This document shows positions 24,770 through 36,212 of a stretch of DNA of 64,000 bases, piece by piece (within the stretch, counting starts at the first letter, position 1; each line of letters opens with the position of its first letter). Source of the DNA: Carallia brachiata (lineage: Eukaryota; Streptophyta; Magnoliopsida; Malpighiales; Rhizophoraceae). Made by a program: the position numbers and the translations under genes. Location of the stretch: the NCBI GenBank assembly GCA_021464245.1, contig JADCRB010000016.1, positions 8,313,674-8,377,673 on the forward strand, in the 5' to 3' direction. Below the pieces are notes generated by a model. The model was given only the letters and a program-made list of their open reading frames with translations. It was not told the DNA's origin and searched no databases.

Positions 24770-25245
24770 TTAGAAGAGAGAAAAGTGAGGGAGAGGAAAG
24801 TGGGGAAAAGAATAAGTAGAAGAGATAAATATTTTCTATCATCTTCTGTATTTGAGAAAAAGTGATAAAAGAAAAGAAAATTATAAATTTTTTTGTTTGG
24901 AAAATGGTAGAAAGTGAGGAAGAGAAAAAAAATGTATTGAAACAACAATTTTACTCTTCATAATAAATTCTATTTAAATATTTTATTTATGTAAAATTGT
25001 AATTTTTGAATCATGTGAAGAGTAATTGAGTCATTTAATAAATTAAGTATGAAAATTAATAATTTTCCTTTCATTTTTTACAGGATTGATTTTGGTGAAA
25101 TAAAGAGAATTAGGAGAATTAATAACTTTTATCTCCTTTACTTTTTAAATATTTTTCAAATACAATAATTTACTCTAATTCTCTCACTTTTCTTTCCTTT
25201 CTCTCTTTTTCTTCCCTCTCAAATACAAACACAATGTTAAGGTAT
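24770..25245. repeat. Diverged inverted repeat, possible MITE
   Basis: The left half is rich in AGAGAGAAAAGTGAGGGAG-like purines followed by TGTATTTGAGAAAA. The right half contains the approximate complement (CTCTCACTTTTC, TTTCTCTCTTTTTC, CTCAAATACA). The pairing is imperfect and the ends are not sharply defined. Confidence 0.4.
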
Positions 25246-26347
25246 AGAGAATTTCAAAATATTTAGGGTGTTGGGTAATTAAAGTTCTTCATTTCCCGTT
25301 TTGGCTTAACATTTCAATCCTCCACACTAACCAAAGATTCGGCACAATATGGTCCACAGTGGAATAGTGCTGGCCGGGGACTGGACATGAGCCGACTTTG
25401 TGCAAGATTGTGCAGAAAAAGTAGGAGCGTTCCACAAGAAGTACTCTAAATTTTTCATGCAATGGAAGGAAAAAAGTAATTTTTTTCCTTATGGAATGAA
25501 TTATCGAAACCCCGTTACGTTTCCCAAACAGGCTTTGTGGTTTAACATTTCTACAGGATTCAGGACCTTTCACCCCGAAAAAAGACACAGTGCCACAAGA
25601 AAAAATGAGATGTGAAATAAATATTGTAATCACTCAATTTTTTTTTAATCAAAAATTTTTTTATAATAAAAATAAAAATATTTTTAAACTTATTTTTTTA
25701 TTAAAAATATCTGATTAAAAAAATAATTAACTTCGATGTATTGACCAAAATGTCTTACTTCATCAAGCTTTGCAATTAGACTCCCCTTCTCCTTTGTTTA
25801 TCTTGTTTGGGTGGGTCCCAAAACTTTATCCGGAATGAATCCAAGTTTTGATGGACGGCTAGCACCTCGACACGTGGCTTAAGGAATGGATCATTTGGCT
25901 TTTGTGGGTCCCCAATTCCCTAACCTTACTCGGGCTAAAAAGCCAGGAGGGGCGGTTTGAACCTGGCTGGGTAATTTTGGTTGCAGATTTGCCATAAGGG
26001 ATGGGACCATTTGTTTAAACAACCAGCCCATTGTAGGATTGTACACGTGTCATGTGGATGTTGGGCAAATTTGTCCCTTTGCCAAAAGAAATTTTCGCAC
26101 AAGAAAAAGAAGTTTAGAAGCTCCTTATTAGTTTAAGTAATAACGAGGATGTATAAAATATTAGATAATTAAATTTATAAAAATAAAAATATATAAAATA
26201 TTATATGTTGTTAAAAATATTATTATTACTCATTTCAGTTATTTTAAATAATTGAAAATTTTATTTAGATAATTTTAAAGAAATAATAAAATAGTATAAA
26301 TTGTTAGATGATCATATTATTGTAAGAAAATGCGAGATTCCAATATA
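25246..26347. other. Spacer, no gene seen
   Basis: The mixed-composition stretch at 25300-26100 has short open frames on both strands but no recognisable product. The rest is AT-rich. Confidence 0.45.
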
Positions 26348-26357
26348 GAAAGAAATT

Positions 26358-26843
26358 GGGATATCACTATTTTTATAACTAAACTTTTAAGTTTTTTTAC
26401 GTTTGAATTTTAAACTTTTTTGACATTTCATTTGAGTTCTAAATCTTTTGATTTTTTACCAAATCAGTTCCTCTATTTACTAAAAGTGATCAATCTATTA
26501 AAAAATAATTTTAATTTTACAAAAAATTATTTAAAAAAAGATTAAATATATGAATTGAATATCTTTTCTATCAAAAATAACGCATATTACTATTTAATTT
26601 GTATATTTGTTAATTAAAAAAATATTTATGTGCATATTTTGTCGATAAACAAAATATTTAATTCATGTATTTAACCTTTTTTTAAATAATTTTTGTTAAG
26701 TTAACTATTTATTATTTGATTGACCACTTTTTGTAACTTAAAGGACTGATGTAATGAATCAAAGGTTTCAACTCAAATAAATTGTCAAAAAAGTTTAGAA
26801 TTCAAACGTAAACAAATTTAAAAGTTTATGACTATGAAATCCC
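26358..26843. mobile_element. MITE, family copy 2 with intact target duplication
   Basis: 486 bp, same orientation and same family as the copy at 23243. It is bounded by GGG...CCC and flanked by identical 10-bp repeats GAAAGAAATT at 26348-26357 and 26844-26853. A 9-10 bp duplication and long inverted ends suggest a Mutator-derived non-autonomous element. No open frame of note. Confidence 0.8.
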
Positions 26844-26853
26844 GAAAGAAATT

Positions 26854-29400
26854 CAAACAGTCTCAGTAAAGAAAGATTTGTGGGTTTAACATTATATCTC
26901 AAATCAAAATCTTAAATTATTTGATTTATGAGTCCTTTTTACTTATAAATTGTATGCTTTTTGATTTCCTTTCTAACATGGAATATTTAATACAACAGCT
27001 CACATATGATATATTACAATCTCCTCCTCAAGTGAAGTCTCTCCACTTCGAGATTGCTCTCTCTAAATGCACATCACTTTACCAAACACAATAGTCCAAT
27101 AACGAATAACGTTTTAAGCCTTAATCTGGAGTCAATACCTGCTAAATACTCAGAAACCAACCGAGTTACATGGCGGTAGCATTCATGGGGACTTTTGTGT
27201 GCCGTTCGTTCTCGTTTCTTGCCGAACCATCTACTGATATCACTTATAATGAAACGCCAGAATTCAAACTGGGGAGAAATCTAAACAGAGTTTAAGTAAA
27301 CGACAAACTTGTAGACTTGACATTACATTTCAATCCACAACTTTAAGGCATTGGGTTTATGAATTATTTTTATTTATAAGTTGTTTACATTTTTTTTTAT
27401 GTGAAATATTTAACACAACAATTTACATATGACATCCTAAATTTATGAAAAAAATAAATAAAATAATCAAAATCGTTAGATAAAACTGTATAATTTATTA
27501 TTTCTATTTATTTAAAATTACATAATGTTACTTTATTTAAAATTATATAGTGTTATTTTATGCATAAATCAGAGCAAATTCAAAGCTCTCTTTCTATGTC
27601 TCATAATTAAATTGTAGACATGTAGTGCTGTATTCAGTTATCTTTAAGACTGTAAATATGTATTCTTGCAATCAACCGAAGTGTCAATCCGACAATCCCG
27701 TAAACAAAGTTTTAGAAACAACTTAAAAGGGTAGGGATGGTAGATTTTTGAGACCCTACTGCAATTAACTGTACAATGGATGATAATATCTACATTATGT
27801 GATTTCATTTGTAAAAATAATCTAAAATTATGATGAGAGCCTAAATATGTCTTGAAATCGAGTATAAAAAAAAATTTATTATTTATTTCTCTCTTCCAAA
27901 AAGGAATTTATTATTCTAATTAGTTGGCGAGAGAGTAAGATATTAACGAATAAATATGGTAAAAACAAAAGAAAGCAAAAGAATTGTTGTGCATAAAATA
28001 TCATAGCAATTATCTTTTAATTAATGTATAGGCTTGTTGGGGTTGCTATCTTTTGAAAATTTCTAATATGCCTAGCACAACCAACAAATTTATTGCGAAA
28101 GCATGCCTTTGATACAATGGATATGCCACAATTCAGGTGGGCAATTTGAGATAACGAGATACATATGACCATCATTTGGAATTTCTAACAACAAAAATAT
28201 TTGAACAAAATTATTTAGAATTTAATAGATTTACTAATGTAGGTTAGTTCAGTTAGCACTTATATTGATTCAAGACAAACTTTATTTACAATATTAAAAA
28301 TTCACAACCTAGTCAAAACACATCTTGGGAGAACTTTGACCCTTTTATTATCAAAACATTTTTGATCTTAAAATAGTTATTCACCCAGCCATCATTTTAT
28401 CAACTAAAGAATTTAATATATCTATTACAACAAATGGAAACAATTTGTTGTCCATACCGTTCCCATTGGACAGGAGTCTTTTTCTCACAAAGCTACGGAG
28501 TATGCTATACATAGCATATTGTAGATCTTTTGTCTAAATCATCTTAATTTAGTAATGATAATGATTATTAAAAGAATACTTTGATTACAAGTTAATCATC
28601 ATTTCTATAATCTACTAACACGACAAATAGGTTACTAATAGTTAAAAACAATTTTTTTAAAAGATGAATAAGAAAAAACTCACATACTCTTGGCATTGCA
28701 TATAAATTGATAACACACCTAAAAAAGCACTAGAAGTTAAGATTTTTTTTTTCGTTTAGAAATATCATCAAAATTTGTTACTAATTCAATCTGACTCTTT
28801 AAAAATTTTAAAATATTTAAGTAAATTGATAATATTAAATATCTACAGTAACCTCAACATACGTATTGTATTATCATAATTAAGATAAAAATTATGTATA
28901 TATGTTCAAAAATTATAATTATAATACAAATTTATTTTTAAAAATATTTCAATTTGCAACAAATTAACTCTAAACCGGGACAGCAAAATGGCCGTGGGAC
29001 GGACCCCGTTTTTCCTCACGTGCGTTGGAGGCTTGGAGCTGTCTGCACGAATGGAAGCTTTTGTTCTTTCTTCTTGTAGTTTTCCAATTAATAATTTTCT
29101 TTCAATTGTATTTTGTCTTTTCTGGGATCATGCTTTACATTAAATTTTTTTTTATTTATTGCGTCAAAATTCAAAAGTAATAAGGAACCAAAAAAAGAAA
29201 AAATAATAAAAAAATTGAGTTTTAAAGTACAGTTAAATTTACATCACTGGGTCCCACGTCACAGTTGTCTTTCGGCCGCTTACTTTGTCGTCTCTGTTGT
29301 CCCTGCTTCTTCACTCCACGACCCATCCAGCGCAACTTTAGCAGTTTCCTTCTCATATTTGCTAAACTACGCTACTCCCCTTTATCCTTCACCCCCTAAT
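26854..29400. other. AT-rich spacer with a low-copy repeat
   Basis: Two short related blocks occur: 26890-27020 and 27310-27435. Both have TTATGA(A/G)T...CTTATAA, ATTTAACACAACA/ATTTAATACAACA and ACATATGA. They may be fragments of one dispersed element. Otherwise no gene is seen. The last few hundred bases are the upstream region of GID1. Confidence 0.45.
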
Positions 29401-29682
29401 CCACTCTCTCTTGAGATTTAACTATTTCTCGTTATCTCTTCAGTGATCTCTCTCTTTCAAAAATCAAAGGGTACCCTTTTGGTCTTAGGCTTTGGAGGCG
29501 CTGACTCTGTGAGTATGAGTTGAAGGAATGATCTTTAGAGTCATAAAGATCGATTCTTTTGTGCTTGTTTTGAATATGTGAGTCGATTTTCCAAGTGGGG
29601 TTGCTCTCTTAACAGGATCTGTGCTAAAGTTGGCAGCTTTTTTTTGTTTGTTTTTAGAAAATCTGGTAAGAGGTTTGATATC

Positions 29683-31458
29683 ATGGCTGGGAGCAATGAA
29701 GTTAACGTGAATGAAAGCAAGGTGCGAGCATTTTCTGTTTATTTTTGTTTTTTTTCTTTGTTTTTGTTCTTTTTTTGGTTTATGCAATGTTTTATGGGTC
29801 TGCTTTGGCTTTTTTTTTTTTTTTTTGAGGAGTTGATGTTTGGAATTGTTTGCTTGAAAGATGATTCTTAGCTGGTCTTTCTTTGAATTTGGTGTTATAT
29901 TTGATGGGGTTTGGGTTTTGGAGGCTGTGATTGTTGCTCATTTAAGTGGATTTGGCCCACTGTTTTCTGCTTTTATCTCTCTTTCTATAATGGATTCCTT
30001 TGTTGTTTGGATTTTTGGGTTTTCCGTTCTTTTGCGAAAAGTGGAAGCTTTCTTTGTTGTTATTTCTTGTTTGTTGTCGCAAAGGGAGTTGTTTGAGGTT
30101 TGCTTGATTTGAGATTATGAAACTGTTTGGTCTTCTGATTTTCCCTATTTTTTGGTTAACAAATGTTTAAATTCAGATTTTCTGTTTTGGGGTTTTATCT
30201 TGATTATCAAGAGTTGAAATTTGCTCATTTGTGTTTTGGCTCTGTATCCCTTTACTTTGGATGGCTTCTGTTACTTGGCATGTTATATGAGTTCTGTGTT
30301 GGTATTCGAAGTTTCTAATTGGTCCAATGTGGGTCTTTCGAGTTTCTTTTTTCACATTCCAATTCAGCTTTCGCATGTGATTGGAACAACTACTGCAAAT
30401 CCAAGCAGATGCTATTTTGTTGATTGGTATAAAAATTTAAAATTATATTCTTTGCTTTTCTGCAGATGGTGGTTCCATTGAATACGTGGGTCCTTATATC
30501 CAATTTCAAATTGGCTTACAATCTTCTTCGTCGTCCTGATGGGACATTCAATCGCCATTTGGATGAATTCCTGGACCGGAAAGTTCCAGCCAATGCAAAG
30601 CCAGTTGATGGGGTTTTCTCATTTGATGTTATCATTGACCGTGGGACTAACCTCCTTTGCCGGATATATCGGCCAGCTAAGGGTGAAGAACCATTGCCGA
30701 ATATCATTGAACTTGAGAAGCCTGTGGACTCTGATGTTGTCCCTGTTATAGTTTTCTTCCATGGGGGAAGCTTTGCACACTCCTCTGCAAACAGCGCCAT
30801 ATATGATACATTATGTCGCCGACTAGTGGGCATTTGTAAGGCTGTAGTGGTCTCTGTGAACTATAGGCGTGCTCCCGAAAATCGCTACCCCTGTGCTTAT
30901 GATGATGGCTGGGCAGCACTTAAGTGGGTCAATTCACGAACATGGCTTGAGAGTAAGGACTCAAAGGTTCATATATACTTGGCCGGTGATAGCTCTGGTG
31001 GTAACATCGTGCATCATGTTGCTTTAAGAGCAGTAAAGTCTGGAGTTGAAGTCTTGGGGAACATACTCCTCACTCCCATGTTTGGCGGGCAAGAGAGAAC
31101 GGAGTCAGAGAAGCGATTAGATGGAAAATATTTTGTCAGTATCCAGGTCAGGGACTGGTATTGGAGAGCTTTTCTCCCCGAGGGGGAAGATAGGGACCAT
31201 CCAGCTTGTAATCCATTTGGTCCAAGAGGGAAAAGCCTTGAAGGAGTGAAGTTCCCCAAGACTCTTGTTGTGGTGGCCGGTTTAGATCTTATTCAGGATT
31301 GGCAAGTGGCTTATTTTGAAGGGTTAAAGAAGGCTGGTCAAGATGCAAAACTCCTATATCTGGAGCAAGCAACAATAGGGTTCTACTTGTTGCCTAACAA
31401 CAATCACTTCCATACCGTCATGGATGAGATAAGTAAATTTGTGAGTTCTAACTGTTAG
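29683..31458 (+). CDS. GID1: Gibberellin receptor GID1 (A/C-type)
   Basis: A soluble nuclear/cytosolic receptor that binds bioactive gibberellin and then captures DELLA repressors for SCF-dependent degradation. Exon 1 is 29683-29721, encoding MAGSNEVNVNESK; the intron is 29722-30465 (744 bp); exon 2 is 30466-31458. The product is 343 aa, the normal length. The N-terminal lid includes VPLNTWVLISNFKLAYN and RRPDGTFNRHLDEFLDRKVP. The hormone-sensitive-lipase fold shows HGG at 112-114, GDSSGG with Ser189, and AGLD with Asp287; the catalytic His is replaced by Ile317 (ATIGFY), the hallmark that turns the esterase into a receptor. The C-terminus NNNHFHTVMDEISKFVSSNC is closer to Arabidopsis GID1A/GID1C than GID1B, which carries a longer tail. 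A short first exon before a phase-0 intron is conserved in the family. Intact. Confidence 0.97.
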
Positions 31459-31990
31459 TATACTTGACTTTACGGACTAGGTGGCCGTACATGACAGAGG
31501 TTTGACGTTCCACTTGGAGGAGGTTAGGGGCTGTTTGCTTGTTTATAAGATTGTCTAGTTACTACTTACTGTTCTATTAATCCTGATTATCGGGGCCTGC
31601 TATGTCGGTTTCTGGTTCTAGTCGACAAAGAGACCACTATACTTTGCCACGGACTGTAGATTGGTGGTTCGGCTGGTTTGGGATGTGTTCTGTTCTACAT
31701 CTAATTGTTTACATTTGGTTGCTGTAGTTTATGAAGCTTTTCATGGCAGTGAAAAGCTGTTTGACTAAGTTTAGCAGACCCACCAAATTTAAGGTTACCC
31801 TTTCTGCTTTCCAGCCACAACGGAGAGGAAGACAGGATTGAGGGGTTATGTTTGGTAGCTGATGTGTCGGGCTTGGTGCCCAGCTAATGTGATGTAAGCT
31901 AATTTGAGAGCATGGATGGGAGAAAATCCATGTTACTGTGCTCTTGTATGTTTATACGTTAGCGTGTGTATATATATATATATATATGGA
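31459..31990 (+). other. Probable GID1 3' UTR
   Basis: T-rich, non-coding sequence follows the GID1 stop and ends in a TA repeat at 31969-31987. There is no sharp poly(A) signal that I can assign with confidence. Confidence 0.4.
31969..31987. repeat. (TA)n microsatellite
   Basis: A short TA run after GTGTG, probably within the 3' UTR of GID1. It is a likely length polymorphism. Confidence 0.85.
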
Positions 31991-33284
31991 AAGGTGTTTA
32001 CTGTATCTCTTATTATGGTTTCTCAATTTCCTGTTTTTGCAATGTCGGCGTCTTCCAAGTTATGAATTGTAAACCTGAGACTACTCAGATAATGAGCTAG
32101 ATTTTGACAGAATTTGATCACCCTTCCAAACTCCTGGTCTGGAAATGTGCAACAAAAAATGTTCTCGGTGCGCAATGTTTTCACACTGTGGAGTTTGGAG
32201 AAGGGTAAAATGTACGCAGCTTTGTTTTACTGCTATTTTTCCCAAGAAGTTGTTCCTAGTAGTAAGTAAACTTGAAATAGACAATGGACTATTTTTCCCT
32301 TGTTTATGCATCCAATTTCAAATGGGTCAACTTGTAAAGGGTTTTCTGGTAAGATGGTCGCGAAACAAGTGGAAAGGAGAATGGAAGCGTGAGGGATTTT
32401 TTACCACTGATCTCATCAATTATTATTTCAAAGTACCCTAAACTCCAACCACGAAGCATTGCAGGCCCATTGTGAAAAATGATTGGAGGCAAAATTCAAG
32501 TACTCAGAATTTATGCTACTCATCAGGATTGATTTGATGTATTCTTGGCACTTCATGGAAGGCCCCCTTTGAATCATTCTAGAGCTTACATTTGCCTACA
32601 AAAATTATTGGCTTAATTTGAAAAGATGAGAACCCATTTTTGCGGTGGTTGGATTGTGGTTGTATTTCTGGGGTTGGGACCACTTTAAAGTTGTACTGCA
32701 ATCATTTTAAGCTGTTGGGACTTGCCATCAACATGATGGAGGAATACCATTTTAATGGTTTAAGAACAGCTGACCTCTTTTAGAAAGACATGAAGCCTTT
32801 ACATTTAGTTGACTTTGGGGTTGGGGGGAGAAGATAAATTAGACTTTCCTTCTCAAGTGCATAAGAAAATTAATTATCATTGACAAAGGCATGAACCCTT
32901 GTTCATAGAATCTGTTTTTAGCGTTTGGTAAACAACCATAGAAGGACCATTTCCAAACAGAATCTGCAATCCACTGTCATCAAGTGAGTTATCTTTAATC
33001 ATAAGCCATAGGCACTCACATCACATAAACTAGAGATCTATGTTTTGGAGCATCTCGACTTCACATAAGGTAAAAAGTGAGCCCGGTGAATTCCTCGAAG
33101 ATTTTCATTTTAGATGCTCACTTGCCCTAAGCTTTAGGCCGAGATGCCAAGGCCTGTACATGAAGCTTTTAATAAATAGGTAAACAACTGCAAGTACCAA
33201 GTTTCCGACAAGTTCCGTACCATCCATTCCAGAAAATTTAAGTCACTTAGGACTATTAATTATTTAACTTTTTTTTTTTGTGTT

Positions 33285-33304
33285 GGGGGAGGGGGGCGGG
33301 GGGG
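33285..33304 (+). repeat. G-rich tract, G-quadruplex candidate
   Basis: G5-A-G6-C-G7 in an AT-rich setting and preceded by a T run. It offers at least four G-triplets with one-base loops, enough for an intramolecular quadruplex. Confidence 0.7.
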
Positions 33305-33849
33305 AATGAATCTCTATCAACTTATTAGACTGTTTTGCCTGGATACAAAAGTAGAATTTCTGAAAAGAAGGTGAAGCCAAATTATCTACTGCGAGAAAAC
33401 AAATATAAACAATGGAGACCAAATACCAAAAGGATGAAGCCTGTGTGGAAATGGAATGTTTTGGCACCATTTCAGATTTGGAGTAACAGGCATCGGAATT
33501 TTCATAATATGTAGCTGCAAAATCCCTTCCTGACCTTATCTTTCCTGCTAGGTATACCCTTCACCATGTCAGACTTCAAGAATCAAGATGATGAGACGGT
33601 AAAAAAAAGCATTTTACCGGACCAAAGTGGGTTCATCTCAGCTAAAATCAACCTGACATGTCTAGCTAGTTCAATGCAAATACTCTGTTGGAGCAAGGGA
33701 AACAGAAAACCGCTGAGGACACTGAAATATGCAGGATGTCCCCTTCTAATGAACTTTCATTCAATACAATAACACACTGAAAGCAGATATAATCTGTCTC
33801 CCTTTCTTGGTCTCACAACATCAACAGAATAATAAGACCAAACAGACCT

Positions 33850-33915
33850 GAACAAAGTTAACAAAAGACGCAAATAAAGTTAACAAAAGATGCGAACAAA
33901 GTTGACAAAAGACGC
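33850..33915. repeat. Three tandem copies of a 22-bp unit
   Basis: The unit AACAAAGTTAACAAAAGACG(C) occurs three times with one to three changes each. It lies about 430 bp beyond the stop codon of the minus-strand coiled-coil gene, possibly in its 3' UTR. Confidence 0.85.
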
Positions 33916-34338
33916 AAGTATTCTCTCCTAGCTTGATATCCATTCAAATATGAGCTGAGATAAGAACATATTAGAACTGACATCCAGAAAGCCATCAAAA
34001 ATCAAAATGGATGTAGAATTAACTATAGCTGAACCATTATCCAATTCAAAATATTGTGATGCCTTTGGTCTAAGATGATGCATATTTCAGTTAAATTCAA
34101 GACAGAACTTAACTAGTCATGGGCATAATGCAACAAAAAAAATTTCAAATATCTGTGCATAAACAGAGAAATACAAGCTAAAATGAAGCATAATACTACC
34201 ATTTAAGGTTATAATTTCAACTGAAGTAATATTAGCAACCCAAGTCAAAGTTAAATTTCACCAAAACGGCATCATTCTGCCCTCAAGTATGACTTGATTC
34301 CAATTTTTCAAAACTCAAAACAGTTAAAAGTAAACTGC

Positions 34339-36176
34339 TCAACGCACTTTGGCAACAAATGCAAGGAATGCAGCAGCCAGAATTGTTGTTGCTGAAGTCA
34401 TCATAGTCCAAAAATTGGTCTGCTTACGTGCCTTCGCTACAGAATCCTGCAGATATTCCACTTGCTGCTTAATCTCGACAAACACAGTTTCCTTGTTTCT
34501 AAAAGCATTCTTGATAATTTCCAGCTGTGCAGCATACGGATCGACCTCATCATCAAGCTTCCTTTCTGTAACAAATACTCCATTTGCATCATCAGATTGA
34601 CACACCAATGCTACGGTGCTCTTCAACATTTTGAATGCTCTTTCTGAATTTATGTCGGCTGATTCTATTCTGGTCCTCGAGTTCTCAAGTTCTTTTTGTT
34701 CCTCCAATAGTTTCTTCTCCACCATAGCTTTTTCCTTCTTCAATAAACCAAGTTGACTTTCCATTTCATTCCTCTTGCTGATCAGGTTTTCATGCTCAGT
34801 CTTCATCGTTGCAAATTTTTCATCAGTCTCTTCATTACTTGTCTCCATTTCCTGTAGCTTTAGCTTCAAGTCCGTAACATTCTTTTTCTCCTCCACCAGA
34901 TCCTTCAAAGCATCGTCCCTCTCCAGCTGTAATTGCTCCAAAGCATCTCTGTAACGGGTAACTTCTGATTCTAGTTCTTTCTTCATATTTTCTTGTATTT
35001 TAACAGATTCTTGCACTGCAAATTCAAAATTCAGTAATCTTCTTATCTCCTCATGCAGCTCGGCAATTTCACTCTCCTTACCAACTTTTATCTCCTGTAT
35101 CTCATTCTTCTCCCTCAAAAGTTTCTCAATTAAATCATTCTTCTTCATCAATTCAATATCAAGCATCCTCGTATAACTCTCTCTCGACTCTTTTTCTCCC
35201 ATCAACATGAAAATAGTCGTTTCCTTTTCTTTCTTTTCTTCTTTCAAAGAGGCAATCTCCATTGTCATTGCCTTCTCCTTCACCGCTGCCTCCACACAAC
35301 TCTTTTCCAACTCAACAATTTGTCCCCTCATAACTCTCTCCTCCTTTTGCAAACTGGACAGGATCCCATTCAATTCCCCCTCTTTCTCCAATCAATAATC
35401 TTCACCTTCTGCTCAATTTTCTCACTTTCAATTGCATTCTTCTCCCTCACAATCCACTCAATCTCTTTCTTCAAGTTCTCAATTTCTTTCAATCTCTCTG
35501 CCAAATTCCTCTCAGCCAAATCCTTCATCCCCTTTAGCTCCTCAATATTTCCCTCTAAATCCTTCTTTTGCTCAATCAACAAATGGTACGTTTTCCCTAA
35601 TTTCCCCAACTCCTCCTCAGTTTTCCTCTCCCTTTTCTCCACTTTCATCAATTTTCCCCTCAACCCATTTGCCTCCTGGACCAAATTGTCAAAATCACTC
35701 CTCAAAATATCCCTCTCCCCGCAAACCCAGCTAAAGTTTTCTCTCTCTTTTTCAAGATTCACCATTAACTCATTAATTTCTCTCTTCAAGAACCCAATCT
35801 CAGTCTCTTTCTCTTCTTTCTCTCTAACCAACCCATCAATGACTAAAACCATGTCCGCAACCCGGCTCTCAAGAAACACACAAAAAACTCCCTTCTCGAC
35901 TTCCAAACTCACTCTCTCATCATTCTCACTCTCCAACTCATTCTTTTCTGCAAAACACCGAGCCAACTCATTCTCCAAAGAACCTTTGGCCTGAAGTAAA
36001 GACTCAACTTGTTGCCTGCGCTCAAAGGTCTCCTTAAGAAGCAAAGAGTTAAGGGATTTCAGATTTTGGAGCTTTTCTTTGGGATCATCCATGGTGGGTT
36101 CCTGGGTCTTGGGGTTCTCTTGTGGCTTCTCTTCTTTGGGGGCTTGAGTTTGATGGGTTGCTTTCTTTTTGGCCAT
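34339..36176 (-). CDS. Coiled-coil protein with C-terminal membrane anchor (1-nt frameshift)
   Basis: A single-exon gene of about 612 codons. The start at 36176 gives MAKKKATHQTQAPKEE, a charged low-complexity N-terminus. Almost all the rest is Glu/Lys/Leu-rich heptad sequence (for example ESLLQAKGSLENELARCFAE). The last ~25 residues, FWTMMTSATTILAAAFLAF followed by VAKVR, form one hydrophobic segment with a basic end, as in a tail-anchored protein facing the cytosol. The frame shifts by one base at about 35388-35393: the upstream frame reads KIID then WRKRGN-stop, the downstream one reads LEKEGELNGIL. One extra T in GATTGGAG would restore a continuous heptad pattern. Both halves are otherwise open over long distances, so this is a young lesion or a sequence error. 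Plant peroxisomal/mitochondrial division factors (PMD1/2) share this architecture but are shorter; I do not assign a name. Confidence 0.8.
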
Positions 36177-36212
36177 TCTTTTGGGTGGTGGTGAAGGGAT
36201 TTGAGATTTCAA

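Larger units (their letters stand above)
31991..34338. other. Spacer between GID1 and the coiled-coil gene
   Basis: No convincing gene. It holds a G-rich tract at 33285-33304 and a 22-bp tandem repeat at 33850-33915. The right end probably includes the 3' UTR of the minus-strand coiled-coil gene. Confidence 0.45.

Noticed and set aside
30466..30468. ATG at the start of GID1 exon 2 as the real start codon
   Set aside because: It directly follows a perfect acceptor (TTCTGCAG), and the upstream exon MAGSNEVNVNESK matches the conserved GID1 N-terminus.
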